The notes: generated by a model from the letters alone, not told the origin. A stretch of 23,410 nucleotides of DNA from an uncultured Eubacteriales bacterium (GCA_900551995.1 URXW01000030.1:1-23410); one strand, 5' to 3'. Positions 14,526 to 21,122 are shown, numbered from the stretch's first letter. Translations and numbers: made by a program.

Positions 14526-15494
14526 ATGAACAACCTCTTCCAAACGCTGCTCTACCAGCGGGAAAAGCACCGCAGCACCGTCCTCGCCACCATCGTCTGG
14601 GACGACGGCTCCGCCCCTCGCGGCAAGGGCAGCCAGATGCTGGTAGGGGAGAGCGGGCTTCTCTCCGGCACCATCGGCGGCGGCGCGGTGGAGCTTCGCG
14701 CCATCCAACTGGCGCAGTCTCTTCTCTCCGGCGCGGCTGTCCCCGCCCTCCACGAGTTCCGGCTGAACACCTCCGGCGAGCTGGGCATGGTCTGCGGCGG
14801 CGATGTGACCGTCCTCCTGACCGCCGCCCCCTTGTCCGACCCCCTCTGGGACTCCCTCGCCGCCGAGGTGCTCCGCCGCGTCCGTGACCGCGTCCCCGGC
14901 TTCCTCACGCTGCCGCTGGACGGTGCCGCGCCCCGCGTCACCGACGCTTCCGAAACGTCCGACGTTTGCCTGTCCCTGCCGCTGCCGGTAGGGGAGCGCG
15001 CCCTGATCTTCGGCGCAGGTCATATCTCCCGCGCACTGGTGCCGCTGCTGCGGACGGTGGGCTTCCGCCCCGTGGTGTTCGACGACCGTCCGGGCTTTGC
15101 CACGCCGGAGAACTTCCCCCAGGCGGACGATACCCTCTGCGGCGACTTCGACCGCATCGGCGACTACCTGACCGTCACCCCGGAGGACTACGTGGTGGTG
15201 ATGACCAACGGCCACGACCACGATTTTCAGGTGGAGGTGCAGCTCCTGCGTCACCCCGCCGCCTACGTGGGCGTTATCGGCTCCCGGAAAAAAACCGCCT
15301 ACGTCAACCGGCGTCTCCGGGAGGCAGGCATCACCGAGGAGGCCATCGCCTCCGTCCACACGCCCATAGGCACCGCCATCAAGGCGGTCACGCCGGAGGA
15401 GATCGCCGTCTCCATCACCGGCGAGATGATCTGCGTCCGCGCCACCCGTCGGGAGGCGGCAGGGGAGGTGCCCCATGGCTGCCCCGTGCACTGA
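14526..15494 (+). CDS. xdhC: XdhC/CoxI-family molybdenum hydroxylase maturation factor
   Basis: A 322-aa cytosolic protein. XdhC proteins bind molybdenum cofactor, help its sulfuration and insert it into xanthine dehydrogenase-type hydroxylases. The N-terminal XdhC/CoxI domain has DDGSAPRGKGSQM (residues 26-38), GTIGGGAVE (48-56) and GMVCGGDV (87-94). The C-terminal Rossmann domain starts with LIFGAGHISRAL (160-171) and contains a later DDRPGFA block and VIGSRKK. AAAGGAG before the ATG at 14526 sets the start. No molybdenum hydroxylase gene is in the window. It overlaps the NTPase gene by 20 bases, and its position after an ABC importer suggests metal supply and cofactor handling are linked. 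Confidence 0.88.
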   Translation: MNNLFQTLLYQREKHRSTVLATIVWDDGSAPRGKGSQMLVGESGLLSGTIGGGAVELRAIQLAQSLLSGAAVPALHEFRLNTSGELGMVCGGDVTVLLTAAPLSDPLWDSLAAEVLRRVRDRVPGFLTLPLDGAAPRVTDASETSDVCLSLPLPVGERALIFGAGHISRALVPLLRTVGFRPVVFDDRPGFATPENFPQADDTLCGDFDRIGDYLTVTPEDYVVVMTNGHDHDFQVEVQLLRHPAAYVGVIGSRKKTAYVNRRLREAGITEEAIASVHTPIGTAIKAVTPEEIAVSITGEMICVRATRREAAGEVPHGCPVH

Positions 15495-15960
15495 CCACCT
15501 GTTCCTCACGGGGGAAAAGGGCGTGGGCAAATCCACCCTCATCGACTACCTTCTCACAGGCCGCACCCCCTGCGGCTTCCGCACCCGCCGGGTGGAGGGC
15601 GTCCTGTCCCGTCCCTCCGTCCACCTGCTGACGGTGCCGGACACCACGCCCACTGCGGACAATCTCCTGTTCTATTGCGGCGCGTTCTCCCCGGAACGCT
15701 TCGACACGCTGGGCGTGGCAACCCTCGAAAACCGCGGCGGCGACGTGCTGCTCATGGACGAGCTGGGGCCCGCCGAATCCGGCGCGGAAAAATTCACCGC
15801 CGCAGTCCTCGCCGCGCTGGACGGCGAGCTGCCCGTCCTCGGCGTTCTCCAACAGGCGGACACCCCCTTCCTCCGCGCCGTAGCCCGCCATCCCCGCGTC
15901 CGCCTCGTCACCGTCACCCCCCAAAACCGCAACGTTCTCCGCGCCGCCCTTCGCCTCTGA
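15475..15960 (+). CDS. P-loop nucleoside-triphosphatase, NTPase_1/THEP1-like
   Basis: A 161-aa P-loop NTPase. Walker A reads GEKGVGKST (residues 13-21), a GFRTRRVEG segment follows at about 34-42, and the Walker B region is VLLMDELGP near residue 92, all typical of the THEP1/NTPase_1 family, which hydrolyses nucleoside triphosphates with broad specificity in vitro. Physiological roles are poorly known. The ATG, preceded by GGGGAGG, lies inside the end of xdhC, so the two are translationally coupled. From context it may serve cofactor maturation or nucleotide handling around a molybdenum enzyme; that is inference. The YqeC accessory protein was considered, but length and the GFRTR motif fit NTPase_1 better. 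Confidence 0.82.
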   Translation: MAAPCTDHLFLTGEKGVGKSTLIDYLLTGRTPCGFRTRRVEGVLSRPSVHLLTVPDTTPTADNLLFYCGAFSPERFDTLGVATLENRGGDVLLMDELGPAESGAEKFTAAVLAALDGELPVLGVLQQADTPFLRAVARHPRVRLVTVTPQNRNVLRAALRL

Positions 15961-16007
15961 AGCCCCCGGCATTCTCCCCTCACTGCCCATCTCCCACCCT
16001 CTGCGCC

Positions 16008-16036
16008 TTGCCGCCGCCCCCAAAATATGCTATCAT
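16008..16036 (+). promoter_or_regulatory. Promoter of the small lipoprotein gene
   Basis: -35 TTGCCG (16008-16013), 17-base spacer, -10 TATCAT (16031-16036), 43 bases before the ATG at 16080. No terminator separates it from the NTPase gene, so read-through from the importer operon is possible too. Confidence 0.5.
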
Positions 16037-16079
16037 CAAACCACCCGGTGGAACGATTTTGATAAAGGAGCGTGAGCCC

Positions 16080-16547
16080 ATGAAAAACCGCATGCCACTT
16101 CTTCTCACTGTATTTGCCGTATTCGCCAGCCTTTTGGTCTTGACCGGCTGCGTGGATAAGACGGTGAAGCTTGCCCTGCCCTTCACGGCAGACGATATTT
16201 CGAGTATCGAAATGTACCGGTTTGCCGGAGCCCCCGCTTCCGCGGAGAAAAAGACGGTGACCGCCAAGGGGGATATAAAAACCCTGTATGACAAGCTTGA
16301 CGGCTTACCCCTAAAGGGCGACAAGCTGGAGGAAACCACCGGCGCGGTCGTGACCTCCTTTCGGTTCAACCTCTCGGACGGAACGAGCTATGAGCTGATT
16401 TACGGCTGCTTCGGTGTCAAGAAGGGCAATCTTAAATCGACCACAGGCGGCTTTGCATATGCCACCAGCGCGGACGTAGGCGCATTATGGACGCTTCTAA
16501 GCGACCTTGAAGCCCTCCCCGCCGCCGAAAGCGACCTCCCCCATTGA
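16080..16547 (+). CDS. Small lipoprotein of unknown function
   Basis: A 155-aa predicted lipoprotein. MKNRMPLLLTVFAVFASLLV is the signal, with lipobox LTGC and lipidated Cys24. The mature part is soluble and beta-rich in appearance (SFRFNLSDGTSYELIYG). The frame opens far upstream at 15675, but AAAGGAG 9-10 bases before the ATG at 16080 and the signal peptide mark the start. It is a separate unit after the importer operon with its own promoter. I do not recognise the family; a surface-exposed or sensor-like role cannot be told apart. Repeats begin about 60 bases after its stop. Confidence 0.75.
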   Translation: MKNRMPLLLTVFAVFASLLVLTGCVDKTVKLALPFTADDISSIEMYRFAGAPASAEKKTVTAKGDIKTLYDKLDGLPLKGDKLEETTGAVVTSFRFNLSDGTSYELIYGCFGVKKGNLKSTTGGFAYATSADVGALWTLLSDLEALPAAESDLPH

Positions 16548-16606
16548 CCCCACCGCCCCCCGCCGGGGAACGGTTTCATTCTGGCGTTGCGAACCCGCCC
16601 CGCTGT

Positions 16607-16922
16607 TGTCATTGCGAACCAGTGACCGATGTCACTGGCGCGGCAATCCGTTCCCTAAATTCTTCATTATTCATCAAACCCCCGCCATCCGGCGGGGTAC
16701 TTTTGTCACTAGCGACAAAAGTACCCAAAAACGCCGCTTGAAACTACGTTTCAAGACTTCCTCAGCGCGCTGCGCCCTGCCGCAAACTTGCTTCATGTTT
16801 CTCGCGCAATCGCCTTTCCCGTGTGCCGTTGTCGGTCAAAAGGACTGTGCCCCCACAGCTTTCCGCTACCGCTTCGCTGCCGCTGCCCCGTGCCACGGTA
16901 GCCACTTTCCCCTCTCTACCGC
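16607..16922 (+). repeat. Interspersed repeat, copy 1
   Basis: A composite repeat of about 316 bases, matched by a direct copy at 17504-17853. It opens with an imperfect palindrome (TGTCATTGCGAACCAGTGA with a partner ending GGCAAT). Next comes a 13-bp perfect hairpin at 16695-16707 and 16714-16726 (GGGTACTTTTGTC arms), then a palindrome CTTGAAAC/GTTTCAAG at 16737-16755. A coding-like but unsupported tail runs to about 16922. By eye, the central 70 bases differ from copy 2 at only one or two positions. Confidence 0.8.
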
Positions 16923-16925
16923 CAC

Positions 16926-16980
16926 AAACGAGAATGTCGTCTCCCCGCGCCGCAGGCGCGGGGAGACGACATTCTCGTTT
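16926..16980. terminator. 26-bp perfect hairpin after the RHH gene
   Basis: Arms 16926-16951 and 16955-16980 are perfect complements over 26 bp with a GCA loop. It begins 4 bases beyond the minus-strand stop at 16985 and could terminate that gene, but there is no strong T run and it is unusually long for an intrinsic terminator. Confidence 0.55.
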
Positions 16981-16984
16981 CTCC

Positions 16985-17155
16985 CTATTTCTTTCCTAAG
17001 GCAATGCTGCCATGCTCTTTTTCGTAGGCGGCGATACAGTCGCGGATAAGAATATTGATTTGCCCGTTGGCAGACCGCCCCTCGTAGTCGGCGACAATGT
17101 GCAGCTTATGCAGCATTTCCTCATCAATGCGAATGGATAGATTCTTGATAGCCAT
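16985..17155 (-). CDS. Arc-like ribbon-helix-helix DNA-binding protein, 56 aa
   Basis: A short gene read from the minus strand: 56 codons plus TAG. The product starts MAIKNLSIRIDEEMLHKL. A beta-strand (NLSIRID) is followed by helix A (EEMLHKLHIVADYEG), a turn, and helix B (QINILIRDCIAAYEKEHG), the layout of Arc/CopG-type repressors. These bind DNA as dimers through the strand and often act as antitoxins or copy-number and autoregulators. GAGGTG lies 7 bases before the ATG. A palindrome ATAAT-AGA-ATTAT (17189-17201) in the divergent promoter region is a candidate operator. No toxin of known family is beside it; the divergent 56-aa gene is the only partner. Confidence 0.82.
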   Translation of the reverse strand: MAIKNLSIRIDEEMLHKLHIVADYEGRSANGQINILIRDCIAAYEKEHGSIALGKK

Positions 17156-17274
17156 AACAGCACCTCAAAATAAATTTAATTCGTATTGATAATAGAATTA
17201 TTCTGTGTTATGCTGTGCAAAATAGACTCGTTTTATATCTATAATGCGTCCACTAATTGAGGGGAGTTACGAAT
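17156..17274. promoter_or_regulatory. Divergent promoter region of the RHH island
   Basis: AT-rich 119 bases between two divergent small genes. TATAAT at 17240-17245 is a perfect -10 for the plus-strand gene, with a poor -35. The palindrome at 17189-17201 (ATAAT arms, AGA centre) may bind the RHH protein. Confidence 0.55.
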
Positions 17275-17445
17275 ATGGCGAACTACGAAAAAATGTATCA
17301 CATCATGTTTAACGCCGCGCAGGACGCACAGCGCGTGGCAGAAAGTCATTTGCGGGAGACGATAGATTCCCCCTGCATACAGGAAATGCTGCGCGTGCTG
17401 ATGAAGGCGCAAGCACAATGCGAAGAGATCTATATTGAAGAATAA
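17275..17445 (+). CDS. Conserved small protein of unknown function, 56 aa
   Basis: A 56-aa acidic, probably all-helical protein (MANYEKMYHIMFNAAQDAQ, then IQEMLRVLMKAQAQCEEIYI). Similar short proteins with NYEKMYH and a C-terminal AEELY-type ending recur in Oscillospiraceae genomes as far as I recall, without known function. The in-frame TTG at 17257 is less likely than the ATG at 17275, which has GAGGGGA 8 bases upstream. A -10 TATAAT lies 30 bases upstream and a terminator follows at once, so it is a complete single-gene unit. It is divergent from the RHH gene; co-regulation is inferred. Confidence 0.75.
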   Translation: MANYEKMYHIMFNAAQDAQRVAESHLRETIDSPCIQEMLRVLMKAQAQCEEIYIEE

Positions 17446-17473
17446 AAAGAAAGCCCTTCCGGGCTTTCTTTTT
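17444..17473 (+). terminator. Intrinsic terminator after the 56-aa gene
   Basis: Perfect 13-bp stem AAAAAGAAAGCCC (17444-17456) with 17461-17473, loop TTCC, ending in five Ts. Its left arm overlaps the stop codon. Confidence 0.9.
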
Positions 17474-17503
17474 CCGTCTCCCCGCCGCTGAACGCATTAT
17501 CCC

Positions 17504-17853
17504 TGTCATTGCGAATCAGTGACCGACGTCGCTGGTGTGGCAATCCGTTCCCTAAATTCTTCATTATTCATTGACTATTCATTGACTCCCCGCCATCCGG
17601 CGGGGTTCTTTTTGTGTTTGCCTCCGGCGGGGTACTTTTGTCACCAGCGACAAAAGTACCCAAAAACGCCGCTTGAAACTACGTTTCAAGACTTCCTCAG
17701 CGCGCTATGCCCTGTGTCAAACTTGTCTATGTTCCTCGCGTAATCGGTTTTTCCGTGTGCCGTTGTCCGTCACAAGGACTGTGCCCCCACAGCTTTCCGC
17801 TGTCGCTTCGCTGCCGCTGCCCCGTGCCACGGTAGCAGCTTTCCCCTCTACCG
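17504..17853 (+). repeat. Interspersed repeat, copy 2
   Basis: Direct copy of the 16607-16922 repeat, about 350 bases. The extra length comes mainly from two small insertions: a duplicated ATTCATTGACT-type segment near 17567-17587, and a duplicated TCCGGCGGGG segment near 17595-17632. Hairpin arms are at 17630-17642 and 17649-17661. The last ~150 bases match copy 1 with scattered substitutions. Confidence 0.8.
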
Positions 17854-18295
17854 CCGTACCGGGGTACTCCCCACCCAACGCAGCCGCCCTCGTTAGAACT
17901 GTCATTCCGAGCCAGTGCTAACACTGGCGTGGGAATCCGTCCCTCCAAAGCCCCCTCCGGGGGCTTTGAACAATGTTCACGGCGCAACGCGCCGCGCCTA
18001 CCCCAGCCGCCGCAGGAGCGGCGGCTGGGGCGCGATTTGATAATCGCCCACCCCACAGGGAGAGAGTTTCCACAGGGAGAGGGCGCGCACGCCCTTTCCC
18101 TGTGGACGCTTCAAGGGGAAGAGATTTTTAAGGGAAGGGGGAAATCCGGAATCCCCTTTCCTTAAACGGCGTTTTTGGTTACTTTTGTCGCTGATGACAA
18201 AAGTAACCCCGCCGGGAGGCAAAAGAAAACAAAAGAAAAGACTGCCGCGCCTCCGGCGCGGAGAACAGATCACCACACCATCCTTCAAAAGACAA
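17854..18295. repeat. Gene-free hairpin array with inverted repeat fragment
   Basis: No gene is supported here. From left to right: an imperfect palindrome at about 17901-17936 related to the start of the direct repeats (CATTCCGAGCCAGTG with CACTGGCGTGGGAAT); a hairpin at 17946-17967 (AAAGCCCCC arms); a GC hairpin at about 18001-18029; a hairpin at 18069-18106 with TCCACAGGG arms; and at 18177-18208 an inverted copy of the repeat's central hairpin (GGTTACTTTTGTC arms). It reads as stacked interspersed elements. Confidence 0.65.
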
Positions 18296-18303
18296 GAAAA
18301 AAG

Positions 18304-18333
18304 CCCTCTCGACAACGCCGAGAGGGTCTTTTT
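18304..18333 (-). terminator. Intrinsic terminator of the cNMP-domain gene
   Basis: Stem CCCTCTCG (18304-18311) with CGAGAGGG (18319-18326). On the minus strand it follows the stop at 18334 directly and ends in the T run formed by the As at 18297-18302. Confidence 0.88.
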
Positions 18334-18822
18334 TCACTGCTCCTCGTGGGGAGAGATCGACGGAAACATCGCCAGCAGCAGGTTATACGTCCGGTTGTGG
18401 GTGTCCAGCCAATCGCCGTGCTCCCGTTCCAACCGCTCCTTGTCGCCGCACGTCTCCAGTGCGTGGCACGTCTGCACATACGCCTTCTGCATCTGCCGCA
18501 TCCGCGCACTCATGTGCTGTAACAGACTCATGATCTTCGCCGGCTTCTCCCGGAAATACGCGCTGAAGTTGTCGTAGGTGATCTCACTGACCACGGTGTT
18601 CTCCAGAGCCACCACCGTGGTGTTCCGCTGCCGGGACTCCAAAAAACTGATGACGTTGAAAAAGTCGCCCTCACGCAGCGTCACCACCTCCAGCTGCTCC
18701 GGCGTGCCGTAGTCGAAATACACCCCCACGCTGCCATAGAGAATGTTGTACATACTCATGACCATCTCCTTAGGGCGGCAGATGACCTCCCCCTTTTTGA
18801 ATCGCTTTTCCGTGTTCTCCAT
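18334..18822 (-). CDS. Cyclic-nucleotide-binding-domain protein without DNA-binding domain
   Basis: A 162-aa Crp/Fnr-like cupin domain. The beta-roll runs about residues 8-95 (FKKGEVICRPKEM, then YNILYGSVGVYFDYG and LREGDFFNVISFLESRQRNTT). A long helix follows (KIMSLLQHMSARMRQMQKAY). In Crp proteins a winged HTH of ~70 residues comes after this helix; here the protein ends soon after, with no HTH. It may sense a ligand and act through a partner, or be a decayed regulator, but its ribosome site (TTGGAGG) and terminator are intact. The segment GDFFNVISFLESRQRNT resembles a phosphate-binding cassette loosely, so cyclic nucleotide binding is uncertain. Confidence 0.8.
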   Translation of the reverse strand: MENTEKRFKKGEVICRPKEMVMSMYNILYGSVGVYFDYGTPEQLEVVTLREGDFFNVISFLESRQRNTTVVALENTVVSEITYDNFSAYFREKPAKIMSLLQHMSARMRQMQKAYVQTCHALETCGDKERLEREHGDWLDTHNRTYNLLLAMFPSISPHEEQ

Positions 18823-19042
18823 ATCGTTACCTCCAAGAAATATAAGCTAAATTACGTCCTTCCGGACAGAACAGAATACGCGCCGTCGCCGCAGCCGTGG
18901 CGCACGAGCGTGTAATACCAAATGTACAACTTGATGTTCAACCCAATGTACAGGTATGATTTCTACTGGACATTGTACCATGTCCACCCCTTTCTGTCCG
19001 CAAATGTCAATAGTAAATGCGAAAAAAATTGAAAATTTATTT
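18823..19042. other. IS30-side intergenic region
   Basis: About 220 bases between the cNMP gene start and the transposase stop. It contains the palindrome TGGACAT/ATGTCCA near 18966-18985 and paired TGTACA motifs near 18922 and 18950. These may belong to the transposon end, but no matching inverted repeat was found beyond the transposase start, so the element edge is not defined. The sequence next to the transposase stop is A/T-rich. Confidence 0.4.
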
Positions 19043-20080
19043 TTATAGTGCGTCAAGGCATTCGCGGAAGCACATTGCAGAAGTTTTCCAGCCCAATATT
19101 TCACGCGGATAGTTGTTGATCCATTGTTCAAGGTCTTTTATTGCGGCGGTTGATACCTTCCCGAAGTCTGTTCCTTTCGGGTATCGCCGCCGTATCATTC
19201 TATTTTGATTTTCGTTTGATCCCCGTTCAAAACTGCTGTACGGGTGACAATAGTAAAAGCGTGTCCGCTTCCCCTTGCGGATCGCGGATTGTTCCAGCCT
19301 TTCCACATTGGAGAATTCCCCGCCGTTGTCAACGGTGATTGTTTTGAATACCTTGCGGAAGAGTGCGCCGAACCGCCGTTCTATTCGATCAAGTGCCTTT
19401 ATGGTGCTTTCCTCCGTCCGATCCGGCATACGCTCTATAATTTCTTGTCGCGTCTTCCGCTCCGTCAGCACAAGAAGGGCTTTCTTTGAAGTCTGCTTCC
19501 CGCTGTAAACGGTATCCATTTCCCAATGTCCGAAGACTTCGCGCCCCTCCACTTCGGCGGGGCGTTTTTCTATGCTCTTCCCGCGTGGGGCGCGTTTGGC
19601 CGTCTTCACTTTGCGATATTTCCGCTTTCGTTTTGCCTTTTCCGGCAAATCCTTGTTTGTCAGCATAAGAAACACACCCTTTGTTATGTAGCCGTAAAAG
19701 GTGCTTGTGCAAATTGTGGTTTTGAATTCCAGCCCCTCTAAAGCAATGTCGGCAAGTGCGGCGGCGGGGGATCGGCCTTCTTCAAGCACTTTTCTTTCCA
19801 GATATTCCGCAAGGGCGTAATCACGGCCAATTTTCAGCGGCGCGCCTTTTGCCGAAAGGTTTTCACGGTATCGCCTGTGCGCTTCGTCCGGATTATACCT
19901 TTCTTCCTCCGTCCAATCTGAATTACGGTGAACCATGCGGGCGCGTTTTACTTCGCGGTAAATAGTGCTGATATGCACATGAATTTCCGCGGCGATCTCC
20001 TTTGCCGAATGGCCGTTATTCAATAACGCTTCGATCTTGTAACGGTCTGCCTTTGTCAAATGGCTAAAACAATGCCCCAT
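19043..20080 (-). mobile_element. IS30-family transposase, apparently intact
   Basis: A 345-aa DDE transposase. The N-terminal HTH is HLTKADRYKIEALLNNGHSA with AAEIHVHISTIYREVKR following (residues 7-46). The catalytic residues are Asp189 (GHWEMDTV), Asp251 (ITVDNGGEFS) and Glu290 (ERGSNENQN), each in a typical IS30 context, and the C-terminal INNYPREILGWKT block matches the family. The frame is complete, so activity is possible. Terminal inverted repeats could not be matched on the two sides, so only the gene is given rather than a full element. It sits between chromosomal genes and the phage-like block, a common scar position. Confidence 0.9.
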
Positions 20081-20098
20081 GCTCCACGCCCCCTATAA

Positions 20099-20126
20099 AC
20101 AAAAATAAGGGGCGGTTTCCCGCCCC
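20099..20126 (-). terminator. Intrinsic terminator of the first XRE gene
   Basis: Stem GGGGCGG (20109-20115) with CCGCCCC (20120-20126), followed on the minus strand by a T-rich run from 20108 to 20099. It lies 13 bases past the stop at 20139. Confidence 0.8.
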
Positions 20127-20138
20127 CTGCGCCTGAAA

Positions 20139-20408
20139 TTAACTCCTTCTTTTGTCGTATTCGTCCAGCCCTTCCAGCGTGGCCGGATCGGTGAGAATGT
20201 CCCGCAAGCTACATTCAAGGGCGTTGCAAATTTTTAATAATGTCGCCAGCTTTGCCCCGTTAATATCCCGCGCGCCTCTTTCGTAGTCTTGCAGGATACG
20301 CACGGAAATTCCCGCCGCCGCCGCAAGCTGTGATTGTGACATATCAGCCGCCAGCCGTGCGGCCTGCAATTTCTCGTTTCTATATGCTATTTTAACGCTA
20401 ATATCCAC
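20139..20408 (-). CDS. XRE-family helix-turn-helix regulator
   Basis: About 89 aa. The HTH_3 domain is KLQAARLAADMSQSQLAAAA with GISVRILQDYERGARDING next, and the C-terminal KICNALECSLRDILTD is typical of Cro/CI-like proteins in Firmicutes elements. The frame allows an ATG at 20429, but that codon has no ribosome site; GGGAGG 8 bases before the GTG at 20408 favours the shorter form. A TTATAA-type -10 lies just upstream of the ATG. It is likely a repressor of the mobile region or an orphan antitoxin-like regulator; no toxin partner is seen. Confidence 0.8.
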   Translation of the reverse strand: MDISVKIAYRNEKLQAARLAADMSQSQLAAAAGISVRILQDYERGARDINGAKLATLLKICNALECSLRDILTDPATLEGLDEYDKRRS

Positions 20409-20488
20409 GCGCCGAACCTCCCTTGACATTTTCGCGTTTTATCGGTTATAATAAAGGCGACGGGCGGGGATACCCGCCGCCGTATCTG

Positions 20489-20605
20489 TTAGGACTGTTT
20501 GTTCTTCTTGTTAGGCTTTATGCTGATTGTGATACGCTCCACCGTTTCACTTTCCAAAGCCTTTTTGAGAAGTTCAAGCAGTTCTTTTATTTGCTCTTCG
20601 GTCAA
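20489..20605 (-). CDS. Very small charged protein, phage/ICE-type
   Basis: Predicted 38-aa product with TTG start, helical and charged (TEEQIKELLELLKKALESE, then VERITISIKPNKKNKQS). The same frame is open back to 20740, but the strong promoter at 20706-20678 places the transcript start near 20671, excluding the ATGs at 20740 and 20689. AAAGGGGG lies about 8 bases before the TTG at 20605; GTG at 20614 (41 aa) is the alternative. Small proteins of this look are common in Clostridia prophages and conjugative elements. Function unknown. Confidence 0.5.
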   Translation of the reverse strand: MTEEQIKELLELLKKALESETVERITISIKPNKKNKQS

Positions 20606-20677
20606 TCTTCGCACCCCCTTTCCGGTGGTGTTGTCTTCTCCTTTCGCTTTACTCGGCTTCCCCTTGCCTGTGATTTT

Positions 20678-20706
20678 ATTATACGGCATTTGCCGTATAA
20701 AGTCAA
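20678..20706 (-). promoter_or_regulatory. Near-consensus promoter with palindromic operator in the spacer
   Basis: On the minus strand: -35 TTGACT (20706-20701), 17-base spacer, -10 TATAAT (20683-20678). The spacer and part of the -10 are covered by a perfect palindrome, TTATACGGCA (20679-20688) and TGCCGTATAA (20691-20700) with a 2-base centre. A dimeric repressor bound here would block RNA polymerase; one of the two nearby XRE proteins is the obvious candidate. Confidence 0.85.
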
Positions 20707-20764
20707 TAGCTTTCAAGAAAATAATTGCGAAAAACAGCAAAAGCGGCGGGAATTTCCCGCCGCT

Positions 20765-21013
20765 TCATTCGTTTTCATCATCAATCAGCCAAAGAGGGGA
20801 TACGCCTAACACTTTAGCAATCACTTTCAATTCGTAATCAGTAACAAACCGTGTTCCGATCTCAATTCTTGAAAGGCTGTCCCGCTCCATTGTCACACCT
20901 TCAATTTGCAGTTTCGCGGCTAACGCCTCTTGCGTAAGCCGCTTCTTTTGCCGTGCTTCCCGCACTCTGTCGCCGCATATATTCTTCCGGCCTTTATAGT
21001 CGTATATCTTCAC
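20765..21013 (-). CDS. XRE-family helix-turn-helix regulator, CI-like
   Basis: An 82-aa protein with GTG start. HTH_3 domain: VREARQKKRLTQEALAAKLQ, then a second helix region with MERDSLSRIEIGTRFVTDYE, and a C-terminal helix KVIAKVLGVSPLWLID. This resembles short immunity-type repressors of Firmicutes elements (as far as I recall). The ribosome site is weak (GGGTG region). It is divergent from the HIRAN-domain gene, and the region between them carries several palindromes overlapping the latter's promoter, so it probably controls both directions. Confidence 0.83.
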   Translation of the reverse strand: MKIYDYKGRKNICGDRVREARQKKRLTQEALAAKLQIEGVTMERDSLSRIEIGTRFVTDYELKVIAKVLGVSPLWLIDDENE

Positions 21014-21039
21014 CCACGATCACCCGCGCCCCTCTCGTT

Positions 21040-21122
21040 GTGCTAAACATCAGCACTTTTCTTGACTTTAACACAAAAATCCTGCATAATTGTGTTAAAG
21101 GTCAGAATACGAAAAGTATTCT
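21040..21122 (+). promoter_or_regulatory. Divergent operator-promoter region between XRE and HIRAN genes
   Basis: Plus-strand promoter: -35 TTGACT (21062-21067), 17-base spacer, -10 CATAAT (21085-21090). Palindromes: GTGCT/AGCAC (21040-21044, 21052-21056); an 11-bp perfect repeat CTTTAACACAA (21066-21076) and TTGTGTTAAAG (21090-21100) straddling the promoter; and AGAATAC/GTATTCT (21104-21110, 21116-21122). The layout is that of a phage-type genetic switch. Confidence 0.75.

Noticed and set aside
16607..18220. CRISPR array
   Set aside because: Repeats are long, few and irregularly spaced with no uniform spacers, and no cas genes are present.
18185..18577. Plus-strand open frame of 130 codons over hairpins and the cNMP gene
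   Set aside because: Crosses a terminator and is antisense to the cNMP-domain gene; it begins inside a repeat.
18847..19131. Minus-strand 94-aa open frame overlapping the transposase 3' end
   Set aside because: Mostly a different frame of the IS30 gene plus AT-rich flank; no ribosome site or family motif.
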